DNA of 43,938 bases from Streptacidiphilus carbonis (GTDB lineage: Bacteria; Actinomycetota; Actinomycetes; Streptomycetales; Streptomycetaceae): NCBI RefSeq assembly GCF_000787775.1, contig NZ_BBPM01000015.1, positions 116,122 to 160,059 on the forward strand, given 5' to 3'. The notes below the pieces were generated by a model. It saw only the letters and a program-made list of their open reading frames with translations, was not told the DNA's origin and searched no databases. Positions 14,532 through 22,593 of the stretch are shown one piece after another; positions within the stretch are counted from its first letter, which is position 1, and each line of letters begins with the position of its first letter. Made by a program: the position numbers and the translations under genes.

Positions 14532-15452
14532 CTAATGGCTGCCGCAGGCCGCCGTCGTCGAGGTGCCGGCAGCGGCCGCGGGGGTGGGAGCCGCGAACGG
14601 CTTGCCTATGCCGTGGAAGTCCTGACCCAGGGTCAGCACCATGGGGTCGCGCAGCCCGGTGGTCTTCCCGTCGCCGTGCAGGGCGGACGCGGGCAGGCCC
14701 ATCGCCGCGGCCACGGTGCGGGCCTGGCTGATGTGGTCGGGCGCGTACACCAGGGAGGTGCTCGCGGTCCTGTCCGCCGGGCCGCCGTTGCTGGTGCGCA
14801 GCCACTTCTCGGTGTTCTGCATCCAGCTGAGCACCGACTCGGCCGCGCCCAGGGTGCCGCTGCCGTTCAGCACGGTCACCCGGGTGTCCAGCGGGGCGGC
14901 CTTCGCGCCGGCCAGGAAGCTGCCGGAGACGGCGGGTTCGGGCACGGGGACGGCAGCCCTGGTCGGCGCCGCGGAGCAACTGGCGCTCGGGCTCGCGGCG
15001 GCGCTCCCGGTCGACGCGGCCTGGGCGGAGCCGCCGTGGGCGCTCTCGACCAGGACGTAGATGCAGCCTCCGCCGACGAGCAGCAGGAAGCCGGCGACCC
15101 CGGCCAGCCAGGGCCCGCCCCGGGCCTGCTGCCGCCGCCGGGCGGCCCGGCGGGGCGGACGCGGTTCCGCCGCCGGAGTCCGAGCCGGTGCCGGCCTCGA
15201 CGCGGGCGTCGAGTCGGGCGTGGACCCGGGTGTGGGCCAGGGGGCCGCCGCGGGGTGCCGCGGCGTCCGGTCCTGTGCCGGTCGCGGCGGTGCGGGCGGG
15301 GGCGGCTCGCCGGGCAGCCGCATCCGGTACTCCCCGGTCACCGGATCGAGGACCCAGAGGTCGGCAGGATCGACGGCTTCGACGCCGTCGAAGCCGGGAT
15401 CCGCTCCCGTCCCATGGCCCCTCTGCACCCGCCGCTCCGCTCTCCTCAGCAT
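14532..15452 (-). CDS. membrane-anchored LytR_C-domain protein without a catalytic LCP domain
   Basis: A 306-residue protein. The cytoplasmic part (1-113) holds DLWVLDPVTGEYRMRLPGE at 31-49 and then a Pro-rich, basic region. One membrane helix lies at about 114-135, a Ser/Ala linker follows, and a LytR_C domain spans about 190-282 (TRVTVLNGSGTLGAAESVL ... VYAPDHISQARTVAAAMGLP). It has no IPRD or RxR motif, so it should not transfer glycopolymers itself. Stand-alone LytR_C proteins of actinobacteria (VirR/Cei type) affect envelope integrity and may partner LCP enzymes (established for that class; applied here by inference). It sits between LCP6 and LCP5. TAGTGT occurs 15 bases upstream of the ATG; no clear ribosome binding site. 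Confidence 0.85.
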   Translation of the reverse strand: MLRRAERRVQRGHGTGADPGFDGVEAVDPADLWVLDPVTGEYRMRLPGEPPPPAPPRPAQDRTPRHPAAAPWPTPGSTPDSTPASRPAPARTPAAEPRPPRRAARRRQQARGGPWLAGVAGFLLLVGGGCIYVLVESAHGGSAQAASTGSAAASPSASCSAAPTRAAVPVPEPAVSGSFLAGAKAAPLDTRVTVLNGSGTLGAAESVLSWMQNTEKWLRTSNGGPADRTASTSLVYAPDHISQARTVAAAMGLPASALHGDGKTTGLRDPMVLTLGQDFHGIGKPFAAPTPAAAAGTSTTAACGSH

Positions 15453-15516
15453 GCGTCTGAGTCGGCCACACTAGCCGGTCTGCTCATGAGGCAGGTGCGG
15501 AGGGCGGTGGGGGAGG

Positions 15517-16920
15517 TCAGGATGATGCGCAGATGTCCTGGTTTGCGGTGCGTCCGCTGAAGGTCGGCCCCGGAGCGGGCGTGGGAGCGGCCGCGGCCGA
15601 ACTGCTCGCGGCCGACCCCACCGCCCCGGCCGCGGCGGTGGACGCCGACGCGGGCGCCGACGTGGAAGCGGCGGTGGACGGAGACGTGGACGGAGACGTG
15701 GACGGAGACGTAAACGGCGTCCGGGACGGCGATGCGGCGGGGGAGGCTCCGCCGGCCGCGCCGGAGACCTGTACCGGTTCGTCGTTCCTTATCCGGGTGA
15801 ACAGCTCGTTCGCCTCGGGCTGCTGGAACTGGTCCCGGTTGGTGTCGTAGACGTACGGCTCCCGGGGCGCGGTGAGCAGTACCAGCTTGTCACTGGGCAG
15901 GTCCTTCAGGCTGGTCGCCAGGTCGTAGAGCTTGCCCACGCTGTTCAGCCCGGGGTCCACGGTGATGGCCGAGGTGGCCGCGTCCAGCAGCGGGTACAGC
16001 TTGGTGGGGTTGAAGAGCACCCCGTTGCTCTCCACCTTCTGCACCAGCGAGGAGAGGAACTGCTGCTGACGGCCCATCCGCTCGGTGTCGCTGCCGTCGC
16101 CGAGGGTCTCCCTGGCCCGGACGAAGCCCAGTGCCTGGTTCCCGTTGATGGTCTGCCGTCCGGCGGGCAGTACCAGGTGCGAGTCGGGGTCGTCGACCGG
16201 CTTCGCCAGGCAGACCTGGACCCCGCCGACGGCGTTGACCATGTTCTTGAAGCCGTTGAAGTCGACCACCATGAAGTGGTCGATCCGGATCTGGGTGAGG
16301 TTCTCCAGGGTGCGGATGGTGCAGGCGGTGCCGCCGAACTCGAACGCCCAGTTGAACTGGGCGAACTGGGCCTTGGTGTGGCTGCCGTCGGACAGCTGGC
16401 AGGCGGGGATCTGCACCATGGCGTCGCGCGGGATGCTCATCGCGACCGCGCTCTTACGATCCTTGGACAGGTGCAGCAGGATCGTGGTGTCCGACCTGGC
16501 GGTGCCGTTGGGGTCGCCGTAGGCGCTGTTGGCGCCGTCGCGGCTGTCGGAGCCGATGATCAGTATGTTCTCGGCGTCGTAGGCGATCGGGACCACGCTG
16601 GGGCGCAGGGCCGGCGGCCCGAGCAGCTTCTCGGTGGTGGTGTCGGTGTGGATGTTGTGGTTGAGCTTGCGGTAGCCGAGCCACACCGTCACCGAGGCGC
16701 CGACCAGCACCAGGCCGAGGCCCAGCGCCACCCAGCGGATGATCCGCCAGCGGCGGCGGCGGTACTGCGGGAACACCGGGGCGCCGTCGTCCGGCGCGGA
16801 GCCGGTGCCGTCACCGGAGTCGTCGGCGGGGCCGTCGGCGGGGTCGTCAGCGGAAGAGGAAGGATTCTGCTTCTGCTCGTCCCCAGTTCCCTCGGGCACC
16901 GGTGATCCACCCCCATGCAT
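15517..16920 (-). CDS. LCP-family glycopolymer transferase 6
   Basis: A 467-residue LCP protein. Its cytoplasmic tail is acidic (SSSADDPADGPADDSGDG), unlike the basic tails of the other LCPs, and is followed by RRRR and a membrane helix at about 60-80. The catalytic domain shows IIGSDSRDG, MSIPRDAMVQIPAC, HFMVVDFNGFKNMVNAVGG, VQVCLAK and FVRARETLGDGSDTERMGRQQ. Instead of LytR_C it ends in a Ser/Thr/Ala/Pro region with TSPS repeats and the tail DICASS. The ATG at 16920 has no ribosome binding site. A GTG seven codons in (16897-16899) is preceded by GGGGGTGG at good spacing and could be the real start. First gene of the minus-strand LCP run. Confidence 0.92.
   Translation of the reverse strand: MHGGGSPVPEGTGDEQKQNPSSSADDPADGPADDSGDGTGSAPDDGAPVFPQYRRRRWRIIRWVALGLGLVLVGASVTVWLGYRKLNHNIHTDTTTEKLLGPPALRPSVVPIAYDAENILIIGSDSRDGANSAYGDPNGTARSDTTILLHLSKDRKSAVAMSIPRDAMVQIPACQLSDGSHTKAQFAQFNWAFEFGGTACTIRTLENLTQIRIDHFMVVDFNGFKNMVNAVGGVQVCLAKPVDDPDSHLVLPAGRQTINGNQALGFVRARETLGDGSDTERMGRQQQFLSSLVQKVESNGVLFNPTKLYPLLDAATSAITVDPGLNSVGKLYDLATSLKDLPSDKLVLLTAPREPYVYDTNRDQFQQPEANELFTRIRNDEPVQVSGAAGGASPAASPSRTPFTSPSTSPSTSPSTAASTSAPASASTAAAGAVGSAASSSAAAAPTPAPGPTFSGRTANQDICASS
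15674..15709. repeat. 12-bp tandem repeat (x3) in the LCP6 tail
   Basis: Three exact copies of GTGGACGGAGAC (15674-15685, 15686-15697, 15698-15709) encode Thr/Ser/Pro repeats in the extracellular tail of LCP6. In-frame length variation between strains is likely. Confidence 0.88.
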
Positions 16921-17106
16921 GACCGTCGCTGCCAGGCGACTGTGAAGAACGTGTGTTCACCTGTCAGACGCGCGAACGCCGCAGGTAGTTGCACAGATTC
17001 CCCATGGATGGCACGGAAGCCGCAGGGCACGTCCCAGACGTCGCCGCACGTGCTCCGGAAGAGCGGCTACCCGGCGCCGAATGGTCCACACATGTCGGAT
17101 TGACGG

Positions 17107-17871
17107 TCAGTTGACCCGGTGCGTCACCCGCTCCGAGGCCATCCGCTGTTCGAGCGCCTCCTCCGCCAGCTTCTCGCTGTTGCGGCAGAGGACCACCGAG
17201 CCGCCTGCGGCCAACGGCGCCAGCAGCCCGCCGCCGAGCCCGGCCCAGTCGTCGAAGGAGAGCGTGCTCAGCACCCGGTCGCCCGGGCCCACCTCCAGCC
17301 GGGCGGCCTGCTCGGCGGCCAGCGACACCACCTGCGCCCCGGTCAGCTGCTCGCCGTCGATCACCAGGGCCGGCCGGTCCGGATCCACCGGCGCGTAGGG
17401 GACGAAACGGTCGCCCTGGGCCGGCACCTCGGCCGCGTAGTCCAGGAAACCCGTCGGCAGTTCGGGGAAGCGCCCGCCCAGCGGGCGCAGCGCGAGCGCC
17501 ACCCGGTCACCGGGGCAGGCCAGCGCCTGCTCCAGGGTGTCGGGGCCGCTCACGACCAGCGACGCCTCGGCCGGATCGCCGCCCGGCAGCACCGTCAGCC
17601 CCACCGACCAGCAGGCGAACAGCCAGATGGCGGTCTGCCAGTGTGCGGGCAGCAGCAGCGCCGCGCGGTCGTCCGGAGCCGCGGCGAGATCGTCCTGCAG
17701 CAGATTGGCGGTCTTCGCCACCCAGTTGTCGAAGGTCTTGACGGAGAGTTCGACTCTCTCGCCGGTCGCGTCGTCGTAGTAGGTGATCAGTGGACGGGCA
17801 GGGTCGGTCGCGAGGGCGGAGCGCAGCAGATCGGCGGGGGTCTCTGCGCCGCTGAGGGGTGTCTGGCTCAT
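17107..17871 (-). CDS. TIGR03089-type protein, truncated AMP-binding (acyl-CoA synthetase-like) homologue
   Basis: A 254-residue protein that resembles only the N-terminal part of ANL-superfamily adenylating enzymes: ARPLITYYDDATGERVELSVKTFDNWVAKTANLL followed by DRAALLLPAHWQTAIWLFACWSVG. The P-loop (TSGTTG-type), the later adenylate-binding motifs and the hinge lysine domain are all missing. The gene has a clean start and stop, so this matches an actinobacterial family of fixed short length rather than a recent truncation (family recollection). It probably does not catalyse adenylation; a role near LCP proteins is suggested only by position. TAGGCT lies 9 bases before the ATG, consistent with a leaderless mRNA. 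Confidence 0.8.
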   Translation of the reverse strand: MSQTPLSGAETPADLLRSALATDPARPLITYYDDATGERVELSVKTFDNWVAKTANLLQDDLAAAPDDRAALLLPAHWQTAIWLFACWSVGLTVLPGGDPAEASLVVSGPDTLEQALACPGDRVALALRPLGGRFPELPTGFLDYAAEVPAQGDRFVPYAPVDPDRPALVIDGEQLTGAQVVSLAAEQAARLEVGPGDRVLSTLSFDDWAGLGGGLLAPLAAGGSVVLCRNSEKLAEEALEQRMASERVTHRVN

Positions 17872-18013
17872 GGTGTGCTCAGCCTATGCCCTGGGGATCG
17901 TGAGATTGCGACCCCATCCAGCACCGGACGGAGAAACCCGGTCAGGAAACGACAAGCGGCTTCAGCCGCAGAACTCACGTCCGCACCGCTGCCCCACCCC
18001 GTACCCTGGCGGG

Positions 18014-18943
18014 ATGCGTACGGACGAGGCGGCTGAGGCCCAGCGGGTCTGGCGTCCTGAGGGGGCGCTCGATGTCGCCGGCACGCTGGGGGTGCTCAGG
18101 TTCGGTCCGCGCGACCCCGCCTTCCGCCGCACTCCGGACGGCGCGTTCTGGCGCTGCTCGCGCACCCCCGGCGGTCTCGGCACGCTGCGGCTGGCCGGCA
18201 CCCCGGCCGCGGTCGAGGCCAGGGCCTGGGGCCCCGGCGCCGACTGGCTGCTCGACCGGCTGCCGGCGCTGCTCGGCGCCGAGGACGACCCGTCCGGCTT
18301 CGACCACTGCGGCAACGCGCTGCTCCGTGACGCGCACCGGCGCAACCCCGGGCTCAGGATCGGCCGGACCGGCCTGGTCATGGAGTCCCTGGTGCCCGCG
18401 ATCCTCGGCCAGCGGGTCACCGTCGGCGAGGCCCACGACGCCTGGCGCACCCTGCTGCTGCACCACGGCGCGGCCGCGCCGGGTCCGGCGCCGGCCGGGA
18501 TGCGGATCGTGCCGTCGGCCCGCGACTGGGCCATGGTCCCGTCCTGGGAGTGGCACCGCGCGGGCGTGGACGGCAAACGCTCCGCGGCGGTGGTCCGCGC
18601 CGCGAGGCTGGCCGCCCGCCTCGAACGCGCTTCGGTGCTGCCGACCCCCGAGGCCACCGCGCTGCTCACCTCGGTCCCCGGCATCGGCGTCTGGACCGTG
18701 GCCGAGACCCTGCAGCGCAGCAACGGCGACGCCGACGCGGTCACCGTCGGCGACCTGCACCTCCCCAACACCGTCGGCTGGGCCCTGGCCGGGCGCGAAC
18801 GCAGCGACGACGCAGTGATGCTCGAACTGCTGGAGCCCTACCGGGGGCACCGCCACCGCGTCTGCCGCCTCCTCCGCACCACGCGCCTGCGCGCGCCCCG
18901 GCATGCGCCGCGTTATGCGCCGATCGATTACCGCGGGTTCTAA
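18014..18943 (+). CDS. AlkA-like DNA-3-methyladenine glycosylase (HhH-GPD superfamily)
   Basis: A 309-residue base-excision repair glycosylase. The helix-hairpin-helix is LLTSVPGIGVWTVAETLQR at about 217-235, and the GPD-type catalytic aspartate is Asp247 in VTVGDLHLPN. Upstream, MESLVPAILGQRVTVGEAHDAWR matches the usual ILGQ.Q/R-V helix before the hairpin. The ATG at 18014 is preceded by TACCCT at 18002-18007 with 6 bases between them, so the mRNA is probably leaderless. It removes alkylated purines from DNA (family function). It is divergent from the TIGR03089 gene with a 142-bp shared promoter region; there is no functional link to the envelope genes. Confidence 0.88.
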   Translation: MRTDEAAEAQRVWRPEGALDVAGTLGVLRFGPRDPAFRRTPDGAFWRCSRTPGGLGTLRLAGTPAAVEARAWGPGADWLLDRLPALLGAEDDPSGFDHCGNALLRDAHRRNPGLRIGRTGLVMESLVPAILGQRVTVGEAHDAWRTLLLHHGAAAPGPAPAGMRIVPSARDWAMVPSWEWHRAGVDGKRSAAVVRAARLAARLERASVLPTPEATALLTSVPGIGVWTVAETLQRSNGDADAVTVGDLHLPNTVGWALAGRERSDDAVMLELLEPYRGHRHRVCRLLRTTRLRAPRHAPRYAPIDYRGF

Positions 18944-18959
18944 GGTGCGGCTTGTGCTT

Positions 18960-19058
18960 GGTTTGTCGCGCAGTTCCCCGCGCCCCTGGGGGGCTGCAAC
19001 TGACCCACCGTGAGCAAGTGGCACCTACCCGGGGGCGCGGGGAACTGCGCGACCAGCC
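18960..19058. repeat. inverted dispersed intergenic repeat, probable bidirectional terminator
   Basis: Arms 18960-18990 and 19028-19058 are about 31-bp near-perfect inverted copies built on the core GGGGCGCGGGGAACTGCGCG. The 27 bases at 19032-19058 are identical to 81-107 at the start of the window. The element lies between two convergent genes (glycosylase and fbiB), where a two-way terminator is expected. Confidence 0.75.
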
Positions 19059-19094
19059 AACTATGGTCCGCAGTGAACAACCCGCAAGAAGGCT

Positions 19095-20456
19095 TCAGCG
19101 CACCTCGATGAACGCCCCCGCGTCCCGCGCTGCACGATCGGGCGCCGCCTCCGCGGGGTGTCCGACGGCGACCGCCCCCATCGGGTCCCACCCGCCCGGC
19201 AGCGCCAGCGTCTCCCGCACCACGTCCCGACAGAACATCGTCGAGGACACCCACGCCGTCCCCAGCCCCTCCCCGGCCAGCGTGACCAGCAGATTCTGCA
19301 CCGCGGCGCCCATCGCCACCACGAACATCTCCCGCTCCGCGGCCGCCCTCCCGGGGTCCGGGTAGTCGTGCGAGCCGTTCATCACCAGACAGGGCACCAC
19401 CAGGTACGGCGCGTTGCGCAGCACATCACCCCGGCGCACCCGCGCCGCCACCCGCTCCTCGGTCCAGCCGTCGAGCTCCCGCAGATCGCGGTTCCACGCG
19501 GCGAGCATCGCGTCCAGCAAGCGGGTCCGCACCTCCGCGCTCTCCAGCAGCACGAACCGCCACGGCGTGGTGTGGTGCGGCGCCGGCGCGGTGACCGCCG
19601 CCGCGACCGCCCGCCGCACTGCCGCGCCGTCCACCGGCTCCGAGGTGAACCGGCGCACGGTACGGCGCCCGACCACGGCCTCGCGGACCGCCTCCGACGT
19701 GCCTAGCCGGAACATGTCCTCGGCCGCACTGCGGATCATCGGCCGCACCCCGGCGCCGTCCTGCTCGGTCACCAGCCGTCCCAGGCCCCGCACCACGGCC
19801 ACCGGCAGGCCGCCGGCCTTGCCCTTGACCAGATCCCCGGCGGCCGCCAGCTCGTCGGCGGTCGCGGTGACCGTCATCGACAGCTCGTTGCCGTGCGAGT
19901 CCAGCCGCCCCCGGTGGTCCTCCAGTGCGTCGATCCCGGCCGCGCCGATCGCCACGTCGGTCAGTCCGTTGCGCCAGGGCCGTCCGAAGGTGTCGGTGAC
20001 CAGCACCGCCACCCGACGACCCGTCAGTTCGCCGAGCCGCTTGCGCAGAGCCCGGGCCGAGGCGTCCGAGTCCTCCGGCAGCAGCAGCACGGTCCCGGCC
20101 GGGGTGTTCGACGCGTCCACCCCCGCCGCGGCCATCACCATGCCCTGCCGGTTCTCCACGATCCTGGTCCGGCCGCGCCGGGCGACCACCCGTACCGTCT
20201 CGGCGTCGATGGCGGCCTCGCGGTCGTCGGCCCGGACCACCCGGCCCTCCGCCTTGCTGACCACCTTGGAGGTCACCAGCAGCACATCGCCGTCCCGCAG
20301 GGTGTCGCCCACCGCCGCGGCCAGCAGCTCGCCCAGGTCGTCGCCGGGGACGACCTCCGGCAGCCCCGGCACCGCCCACACCTGCAGAGTCGCCGCCTGA
20401 TGCTCCGCCGCCTGATGCTCCGCCACCGGAAGCCCCGCCGCCTGATGCCCCGTCAC
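19095..20456 (-). CDS. fbiB: coenzyme F420:L-glutamate ligase / dehydro-F420 reductase FbiB
   Basis: A 453-residue two-domain cytoplasmic enzyme. The N-terminal CofE-type domain (about 25-245) adds glutamates to F420-0: [35 protein letters not shown], and [21 protein letters not shown]. The C-terminal nitroreductase-fold FMN domain (about 260-445) begins [20 protein letters not shown] and reduces dehydro-F420. The GTG at 20454-20456 overlaps the fbiA stop as GTGA, so the pair is coupled. Compared with what I recall, the extreme N-terminus is extended by a repeat (HQAA three times in residues 4-21) before [10 protein letters not shown]. Length is close to that of mycobacterial FbiB. It acts directly after FbiA in F420 synthesis. 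Confidence 0.95.
   Translation of the reverse strand: MTGHQAAGLPVAEHQAAEHQAATLQVWAVPGLPEVVPGDDLGELLAAAVGDTLRDGDVLLVTSKVVSKAEGRVVRADDREAAIDAETVRVVARRGRTRIVENRQGMVMAAAGVDASNTPAGTVLLLPEDSDASARALRKRLGELTGRRVAVLVTDTFGRPWRNGLTDVAIGAAGIDALEDHRGRLDSHGNELSMTVTATADELAAAGDLVKGKAGGLPVAVVRGLGRLVTEQDGAGVRPMIRSAAEDMFRLGTSEAVREAVVGRRTVRRFTSEPVDGAAVRRAVAAAVTAPAPHHTTPWRFVLLESAEVRTRLLDAMLAAWNRDLRELDGWTEERVAARVRRGDVLRNAPYLVVPCLVMNGSHDYPDPGRAAAEREMFVVAMGAAVQNLLVTLAGEGLGTAWVSSTMFCRDVVRETLALPGGWDPMGAVAVGHPAEAAPDRAARDAGAFIEVR
20392..20451. repeat. 15-bp repeats encoding HQAA units at the FbiB N-terminus
   Basis: Two exact tandem copies of GCCGCCTGATGCTCC (20392-20406, 20407-20421) and a third copy with one mismatch at 20437-20451. 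They fall between the fbiA stop and the conserved part of FbiB and look like a recent in-frame expansion. Confidence 0.85.
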
Positions 20457-21412
20457 TCGCCCCGCACCGCCTCCGCGAACGCCAGCGCCTCCCGCGCCAT
20501 CGCCGCGCTCGCGTCCACGTCGGTCATCCACAGCGGCACCGCCCGGCACGGAATCCCGGCCGCCTCGACCTCGGCCACCGCCCCGGCGTCCGACCCGTCC
20601 ACCAGCCAACCGTCCAGCAGATCACTGCCGTAGTGCTTGGCCACGGCCGAAGCCGAGGTCTCCACCCCCACGGCCTCCAGCACCTTGTCCGCCATCCCGC
20701 GCACCGGCGCCCCGCCGATGATCGGCGAGAGCCCGATCACCGGGGCCCGCGCAGCCACCAGGGCCTGCCGGATGCCGGGCACCGCCAGGATCGTGCCCAC
20801 GCTCACCACCGGGTTGGACGGCGGCAGCAGGATCACGTCCGCCTCGGCGATCGCCTCCAGCACCCCCGGCGCCGGCTTGGCCGTCTCCGCGCCGACCGGG
20901 ATGATCGCGAAGGCGGGCACGGTGGCATGGTGCTTCACCCAGTACTCCTGGAAGTGCACCGCCTTCCGCTCCCCCTCGACCTCGGTGAGCACATGCGTCT
21001 CGACCCGGTCGTCCGACATCGGGATCAGCCGCACCCCCGGCTGCCACCGGTCGCACAGCGCCTCGGTGACGGCGCTCAGCGGATACCCGGCGGCCAGCAT
21101 CTGGGTGCGCACGATATGGGTGGCGAAGTCCTTGTCGCCGAGGCCGAACCACTCCGGGCCGACCCCGTAGGCCTTCAACTCGGCCTTGACGGAGAAGGAC
21201 TCCTCGGCCCGGCCCCAGCCCTGCTCCTCGTGGATGCCGCCGCCGAGGGTGTACATCACGGTGTCCAGGTCGGGGCACACCTTCAGTCCGAACAGATGGA
21301 TGTCGTCACCGGTGTTGCCGACGACGGTGATCTCCCCTCCCTCGACCGCCTGCTTCAGCCCGCGCAGAAAGCGCGCGCCCCCGATTCCTCCGGCCAGTAC
21401 CACGATGCGCAT
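20453..21412 (-). CDS. fbiA: 2-phospho-L-lactate transferase FbiA (CofD)
   Basis: A 319-residue enzyme that transfers the phospholactyl-type group from its guanylylated donor to the deazaflavin FO, making (dehydro-)F420-0. It starts [19 protein letters not shown], the typical nucleotide-binding glycine-rich N-terminus, followed by [49 protein letters not shown] and [11 protein letters not shown] are further CofD signatures. I chose ATG 21412; ATG 21421 would add MGA. It is translationally coupled to fbiB. fbiC and fbiD are not in this window. It is divergent from the epimerase gene across 91 bp. Confidence 0.95.
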   Translation of the reverse strand: MRIVVLAGGIGGARFLRGLKQAVEGGEITVVGNTGDDIHLFGLKVCPDLDTVMYTLGGGIHEEQGWGRAEESFSVKAELKAYGVGPEWFGLGDKDFATHIVRTQMLAAGYPLSAVTEALCDRWQPGVRLIPMSDDRVETHVLTEVEGERKAVHFQEYWVKHHATVPAFAIIPVGAETAKPAPGVLEAIAEADVILLPPSNPVVSVGTILAVPGIRQALVAARAPVIGLSPIIGGAPVRGMADKVLEAVGVETSASAVAKHYGSDLLDGWLVDGSDAGAVAEVEAAGIPCRAVPLWMTDVDASAAMAREALAFAEAVRGE

Positions 21413-21503
21413 GGCGCCCATCCTCGCAGGTACCTCTGACGATCCCCTTACGTGACCCCGTGGCACGCCCCGCGACGGCCGTCCGCGCCCTAACGTCCAC
21501 GGT

Positions 21504-22553
21504 ATGGATGTCCTCCTCACCGGCGGCGCCGGCTTCATCGGGTCCGCCGTGGCCACCGCACTCAGCTCGGCCGGCCACACCGTCCGCGTCCTGGACGCGC
21601 TGCTGCCCGCCGTCCATCCCCACCAGGAGCCGCCGCCGTTCCCCGACGGCGTCGAGTTCGTGCACGGCGACGTCCGCGACCGGGAGACAGTGGAGCGCGC
21701 GCTGCACGGGATGCAGGCGGTCTGCCACCAGGCCGCCATGGTCGGGCTCGGCCTGGACTTCGACGACGCCCCCGACTACGCCGGCTGCAACGACCTGGGC
21801 ACCGCGGTGCTGCTGTCCGCGATGGCCCGGGCCAGGGTGGCCCGGCTCGCCCTGGCCAGCTCCATGGTCGTCTACGGTGAGGGCCGCTACCGCTGCGCCG
21901 AGCACGGCGAGGTCGTCCCGGGGCCGCGCCGCCCGGCCGACCTGGACGCCGGTCGCTTCGAACCGCCCTGCCCGCGCTGCGGCGCGGCCCTCAGCCCGGA
22001 CCTGGTGGACGAGTCCGCGGCCGCCGACCCCCGCAACGTCTATGCCGCGACCAAGCTGGCGCAGGAGCACCTGGCCTCGGCCTGGGCCCGGGCCACGGCC
22101 GGCCGGGTGTTCGCGCTGCGGTACCACAACGTCTACGGCCCCAACATGCCGCGGGACACCCCCTATGCGGGCGTGGCCTCGCTGTTCCGTTCCGCGCTGG
22201 CCCGGGGTGAGGCGCCCAGGGTCTTCGAGGACGGCGCCCAGCGCAGGGACTTCGTCCATGTCACCGACGTGGCGTCGGCCAACCTCGCGGCGGTCGGCGC
22301 ACTGTCCGAGCAGCCGCCGGGGCACTTCCGCGCCTACAACGTCGGCAGCGGCACCGTGCACACCATCGCCGACATGGCCGCCGCCCTGGCCGTCGGCGGC
22401 CCGGCGCCGACCGTCACCGGCCAGTACCGGCTCGGCGACGTGCGGCACATCACCGCCGACTCGCGACGGCTGCGCGAGGAGCTGGACTGGCGGCCCCAGG
22501 TCCCCTTCGCCACCGGCATGCGGGAGTTCGCCACCGCCCCGCTGCGGCACTGA
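21504..22553 (+). CDS. NAD-dependent sugar-nucleotide epimerase/dehydratase with CxxH...CxxC insert
   Basis: A 349-residue extended SDR protein. The Rossmann motif TGGAGFIGSA is at 6-15. The catalytic set is Ser near LALASSMVVYG and YAATK (Tyr-x-x-x-Lys), with RYHNVYGPNMPRDTPYAG and RDFVHVTDVASANLAAV following. Inserted after the catalytic serine strand is a segment with C131-A-E-H134 and C156-P-R-C159, a likely structural zinc site. The overall pattern is like dTDP-L-rhamnose 4-epimerase or UDP-glucose 4-epimerase relatives; the exact sugar is not readable. TAACGT (21491-21496) lies 7 bases before the ATG, so it is probably leaderless. It could feed the glycosyltransferases nearby (inference). 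Confidence 0.88.
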   Translation: MDVLLTGGAGFIGSAVATALSSAGHTVRVLDALLPAVHPHQEPPPFPDGVEFVHGDVRDRETVERALHGMQAVCHQAAMVGLGLDFDDAPDYAGCNDLGTAVLLSAMARARVARLALASSMVVYGEGRYRCAEHGEVVPGPRRPADLDAGRFEPPCPRCGAALSPDLVDESAAADPRNVYAATKLAQEHLASAWARATAGRVFALRYHNVYGPNMPRDTPYAGVASLFRSALARGEAPRVFEDGAQRRDFVHVTDVASANLAAVGALSEQPPGHFRAYNVGSGTVHTIADMAAALAVGGPAPTVTGQYRLGDVRHITADSRRLREELDWRPQVPFATGMREFATAPLRH

Positions 22554-22593
22554 ACGTCCGGCACTGCGATGGGTGCGGGTGCGCCGACGGCCG

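Noticed and set aside
16921-17106. GTGAA...TTCAC inverted repeat upstream of LCP6 as an operator
   Set aside because: The arms are only five bases with imperfect extension; I found no second copy before the other LCP genes.
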